DNA from: an uncultured Clostridia bacterium
GTDB lineage: Bacteria > Bacillota > Clostridia > TANB77 > CAG-508
Assembly (NCBI GenBank): GCA_947594935.1
Contig: CANQEM010000013.1
Span: 1-42,104, forward strand
Reading direction: 5' to 3'
Length of the DNA stretch: 42,104 nucleotides
Shown here: positions 40,350 to 42,104 of the stretch, in pieces
How the letters are laid out: every line of letters starts with the position of its first letter
How positions within the stretch are numbered: the stretch's first letter is position 1
Translations under genes and position numbers: made by a program
Notes under the pieces: model-generated
Told to the model about the DNA's origin: nothing
The model's database searches: none
The model's input: the letters and a program-made list of their open reading frames with translations, nothing else

Positions 40350-41691
40350 ATATCGCATCATTTGGCGTTTCAAATATCTGTGCAACTACATTAGCAGTAG
40401 CTACTTGTTTTTTATAATCACTTCTAGTATATCTATTGGTAGAACTAATATTTTGATGTCCTAGCCAATCTTGTAAATCCCTTATATCTACTCCTTGCAA
40501 GTGTAGTAAGGTAGCAATACTATGTCTTAATCCGTGAGGTGTTATTTTTTTTAAATTATTTCTTTCTATTATTTTGCTAAACCTTTTTGTAAAATAGTTT
40601 GGTTGCATTATATCTCCATTATCATGAACAAAAATATATCCATCATATTTATGATTATATGTATCTCCAAAAATCTTTTTGCATTCTTCAATTCTTTCCA
40701 ATTTTTCAATAATCATTTTTTTTATTTCTGGAAGTAACGGAAAGCTCCTATATCCTTTTTTTGATTTTGTTTTATCTTTGAAATATATTTTTTCTTTATT
40801 CTTTTTACCATCATTTTGAATTGCTACATGATTTATAATAAAATTATTATCTTCAAAATCAAATACTTGCTCTCTTAGTCCAATTATTTCACTTCTTCTT
40901 AATCCATAATACGCATCTATATAAGTAGCTAATTCTATTGAGTCTCCTTTTAATATTTCAAATAATGTCATGATTTCTGCCTTATTGTATGTATTTACTT
41001 CTACTATTTCCTGAGAAATTGGCTCAATTAAGTCTGTTGGATTATATCGTATTTCTTTTTTCCTTAATAGATATTTAAAGGCACTGCTTATGTTGTCATT
41101 ATAGTGGTCTACGGATGCGTTTTTTAAATTATTATCTCTTAGATAATCATAAAAATTTTCTAAGTCATCTGCTGTTATTTCTTTTACTTTTTTTCTATGT
41201 TCATCCATTGTAAAATAATCTTTTAGCCTTTTAGTAACATTTCTCTCATATCCATTAAATGTGTCTTGTTCTACTGACTTTCTTATTACTTTATATAGCC
41301 AAAATTCCATGTATTCATAAAAATCCCAATCTGCCTTTGTTGTTTTATTTGTATTATAATTTGTTGTGTTTAATTCAACTATACTTTGAAAATCTATAAT
41401 ATTGACATTTTGTTTTTTTCTTTTATCATTATTTTGTGCTACTTCTTCTCTGAATACATTAGCTATTTCTTCGGCTGATTTTTTGGCATTTCTTAGATTA
41501 CCTTTTTCTACTTTTAGTCCAGTAGACGCCCATAATTGATCCCATCTTCCATTTTTCTGATATCTGATTACACATTGATATACATTATCTTTTTCTTGCA
41601 ACGAATAAGTTATATCTTCGGAAATTTTATATTTTTCATTTAAGTCCTTTATTCTTTTAATTAGTTTTTGATATCTTGCTTCTTCTAACAT
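40348..41691 (-). CDS. Tyrosine recombinase / integrase of an integrative element
   Basis: This 447-residue protein starts behind AAAGGAGA. The N-terminal part (about 1-90, YQCVIRYQKNGRWDQLWASTGL) looks like an arm-binding AP2-type domain. It is followed by a SAM-like core-binding domain (about 120-225) and the catalytic domain with Arg in YYGLRRSEIIGL, HGLRHSIAT, and WLGHQ...TNRYTR supplying the His and the Tyr nucleophile (about residue 419). It is the class used by Tn916-like ICEs and phages that integrate into tRNA genes. It ends about 90 bases from tRNA-Arg, the usual layout at an attachment site. The rest of the element lies to the right. Confidence 0.92.
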   Translation of the reverse strand: MLEEARYQKLIKRIKDLNEKYKISEDITYSLQEKDNVYQCVIRYQKNGRWDQLWASTGLKVEKGNLRNAKKSAEEIANVFREEVAQNNDKRKKQNVNIIDFQSIVELNTTNYNTNKTTKADWDFYEYMEFWLYKVIRKSVEQDTFNGYERNVTKRLKDYFTMDEHRKKVKEITADDLENFYDYLRDNNLKNASVDHYNDNISSAFKYLLRKKEIRYNPTDLIEPISQEIVEVNTYNKAEIMTLFEILKGDSIELATYIDAYYGLRRSEIIGLREQVFDFEDNNFIINHVAIQNDGKKNKEKIYFKDKTKSKKGYRSFPLLPEIKKMIIEKLERIEECKKIFGDTYNHKYDGYIFVHDNGDIMQPNYFTKRFSKIIERNNLKKITPHGLRHSIATLLHLQGVDIRDLQDWLGHQNISSTNRYTRSDYKKQVATANVVAQIFETPNDAI

Positions 41692-41708
41692 ATTTCTCCT
41701 TTCATAAA

Positions 41709-41765
41709 AAGCAAGTTGGATTTATCTAATCACATAATTGATTATAACATAGTCCAAACTTGCTT
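41709..41765. repeat. Inverted repeat between the excisionase-like and integrase genes
   Basis: AAGCAAGTTGGA (41709-41720) pairs with TCCAAACTTGCTT (41753-41765) with one bulged base across about 32 bases. It could be an attenuator, an operator or an Xis/Int site. Confidence 0.55.
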
Positions 41766-41786
41766 AACAATGTTGAAGTCATTTTT

Positions 41787-41999
41787 TTATTTTTCCATAA
41801 AATAATTGATAATACTGATTTTAGGTATATAATAATCTCTCCCAATTCTTCTTGAATGTATTTCTTTGTCTTTTAATAATTTATATATCTTATTCTTTCC
41901 TGTTTTTGGTAAAATTTGTTTTAGTGTATTGACTTTAATTATATCTGGATAGTCTTTCAATAGTATTTCATAATAGCGTATTTCATCTTCCTTATTCAA
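41787..41999 (-). CDS. Excisionase-like helix-turn-helix protein
   Basis: This small basic protein has a winged-helix/MerR-like motif: IIKVNTLKQILPKTGKNKIYKLLKDKEIHSRRIGRDYYIPK, the pattern of Xis/HTH_17 excisionases that recognise DNA by a helix and a wing. The track uses a GTG at 42014. A TTG at 41999 is preferred (70 residues) because GGAAGTGAT precedes it and its codon overlaps the stop of the upstream gene, as in coupled element operons. It precedes the integrase on the same strand and probably directs excision. The start remains uncertain. Confidence 0.68.
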   Translation of the reverse strand: MNKEDEIRYYEILLKDYPDIIKVNTLKQILPKTGKNKIYKLLKDKEIHSRRIGRDYYIPKISIINYFMEK

Positions 42000-42104
42000 T
42001 ATTATCACTTCCACTTTTCATTGCTTTTAACTTTTGCGTAGCTTTAATTTGTGCATCTGCAATAGTAAAGATAATATCACGAGGATATAGTTTAAAAGCT
42101 TGTC
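41992..42104 (-). CDS. 3' end of an unidentified element gene (partial)
   Basis: An open frame on the minus strand enters from the window edge and ends at TAA (41994-41992). It encodes at least 36 residues (QAFKLYPRDIIFTIADAQIK ... SGSDNIE). It is too short for the ORF track. The stop overlaps the TTG start of the excisionase-like gene, so the two are likely coupled. The frame has no internal stops and a composition like its neighbours. I do not recognise the family. Confidence 0.55.
   Translation of the reverse strand, partial: QAFKLYPRDIIFTIADAQIKATQKLKAMKSGSDNIE

Overview
The window comes from an AT-rich, low-GC Gram-positive bacterium, most likely an uncultured, spore-lineage Clostridia member of the gut type. 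Supporting signs are strong AGGAGG ribosome sites with GTG/TTG starts, consensus TTGACA-N17-TATAAT promoters, a GerM-like protein, an AbrB/SpoVT-type regulator, LytR-CpsA-Psr and CvpA proteins, and a Firmicutes-type PrgI/VirB4 secretion module. The lineage is inferred from gene content, not from a marker gene.

Region 1 (about 370-20050) is a single-direction type IV secretion (T4SS) locus bounded by terminators on both sides. It opens with two secreted proteins that carry a large ectodomain on a VirB2/pilin-like two-helix tail. Five small VirB2-like pilins follow. The last three have a promoter directly upstream, and the last four are each followed by a terminator-like hairpin. Next come a PrgI (VirB3-like) protein, a membrane-anchored TraC/VirB4-N-like protein, the VirB4 ATPase, a VirB6/TrsL-like channel protein split by a frameshift, a VirB8-like protein, a 1901-residue membrane-anchored multi-enzyme wall hydrolase and a second VirB8-like protein. 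No relaxase, coupling ATPase or integrase lies in the locus, so it may be a dedicated secretion or pilus machine rather than a mobile element. I consider this the most interesting part of the window.

Region 2 (20051-39932) is ordinary chromosomal backbone: a 1436-residue CoA-dehydratase-activase fusion, a GerM-like protein, trmN6-rsmI, an AbrB regulator with a C-terminal zinc ribbon, initiator tRNA-Met, comEA, a D,D-carboxypeptidase, a DUF5711-CvpA-LCP envelope cluster, a YkvI-like permease, a Gld-type ABC transporter (ATPase, permease, GldG), a TMEM165/GDT1 cation transporter, a PstS-like protein and an RsiV/DUF3298-like protein.

Region 3 (about 39989-42104) is the edge of an integrative element at a tRNA-Arg(UCU) locus. 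A strong tRNA promoter drives a 5' half-tRNA that loses tRNA sequence after the anticodon loop. About 100 bp later there is an intact tRNA-Arg, flanked on both sides by TCTAACAAA direct repeats. A tyrosine recombinase, an excisionase-like protein and the 3' end of a further gene follow, and the element continues beyond the window.
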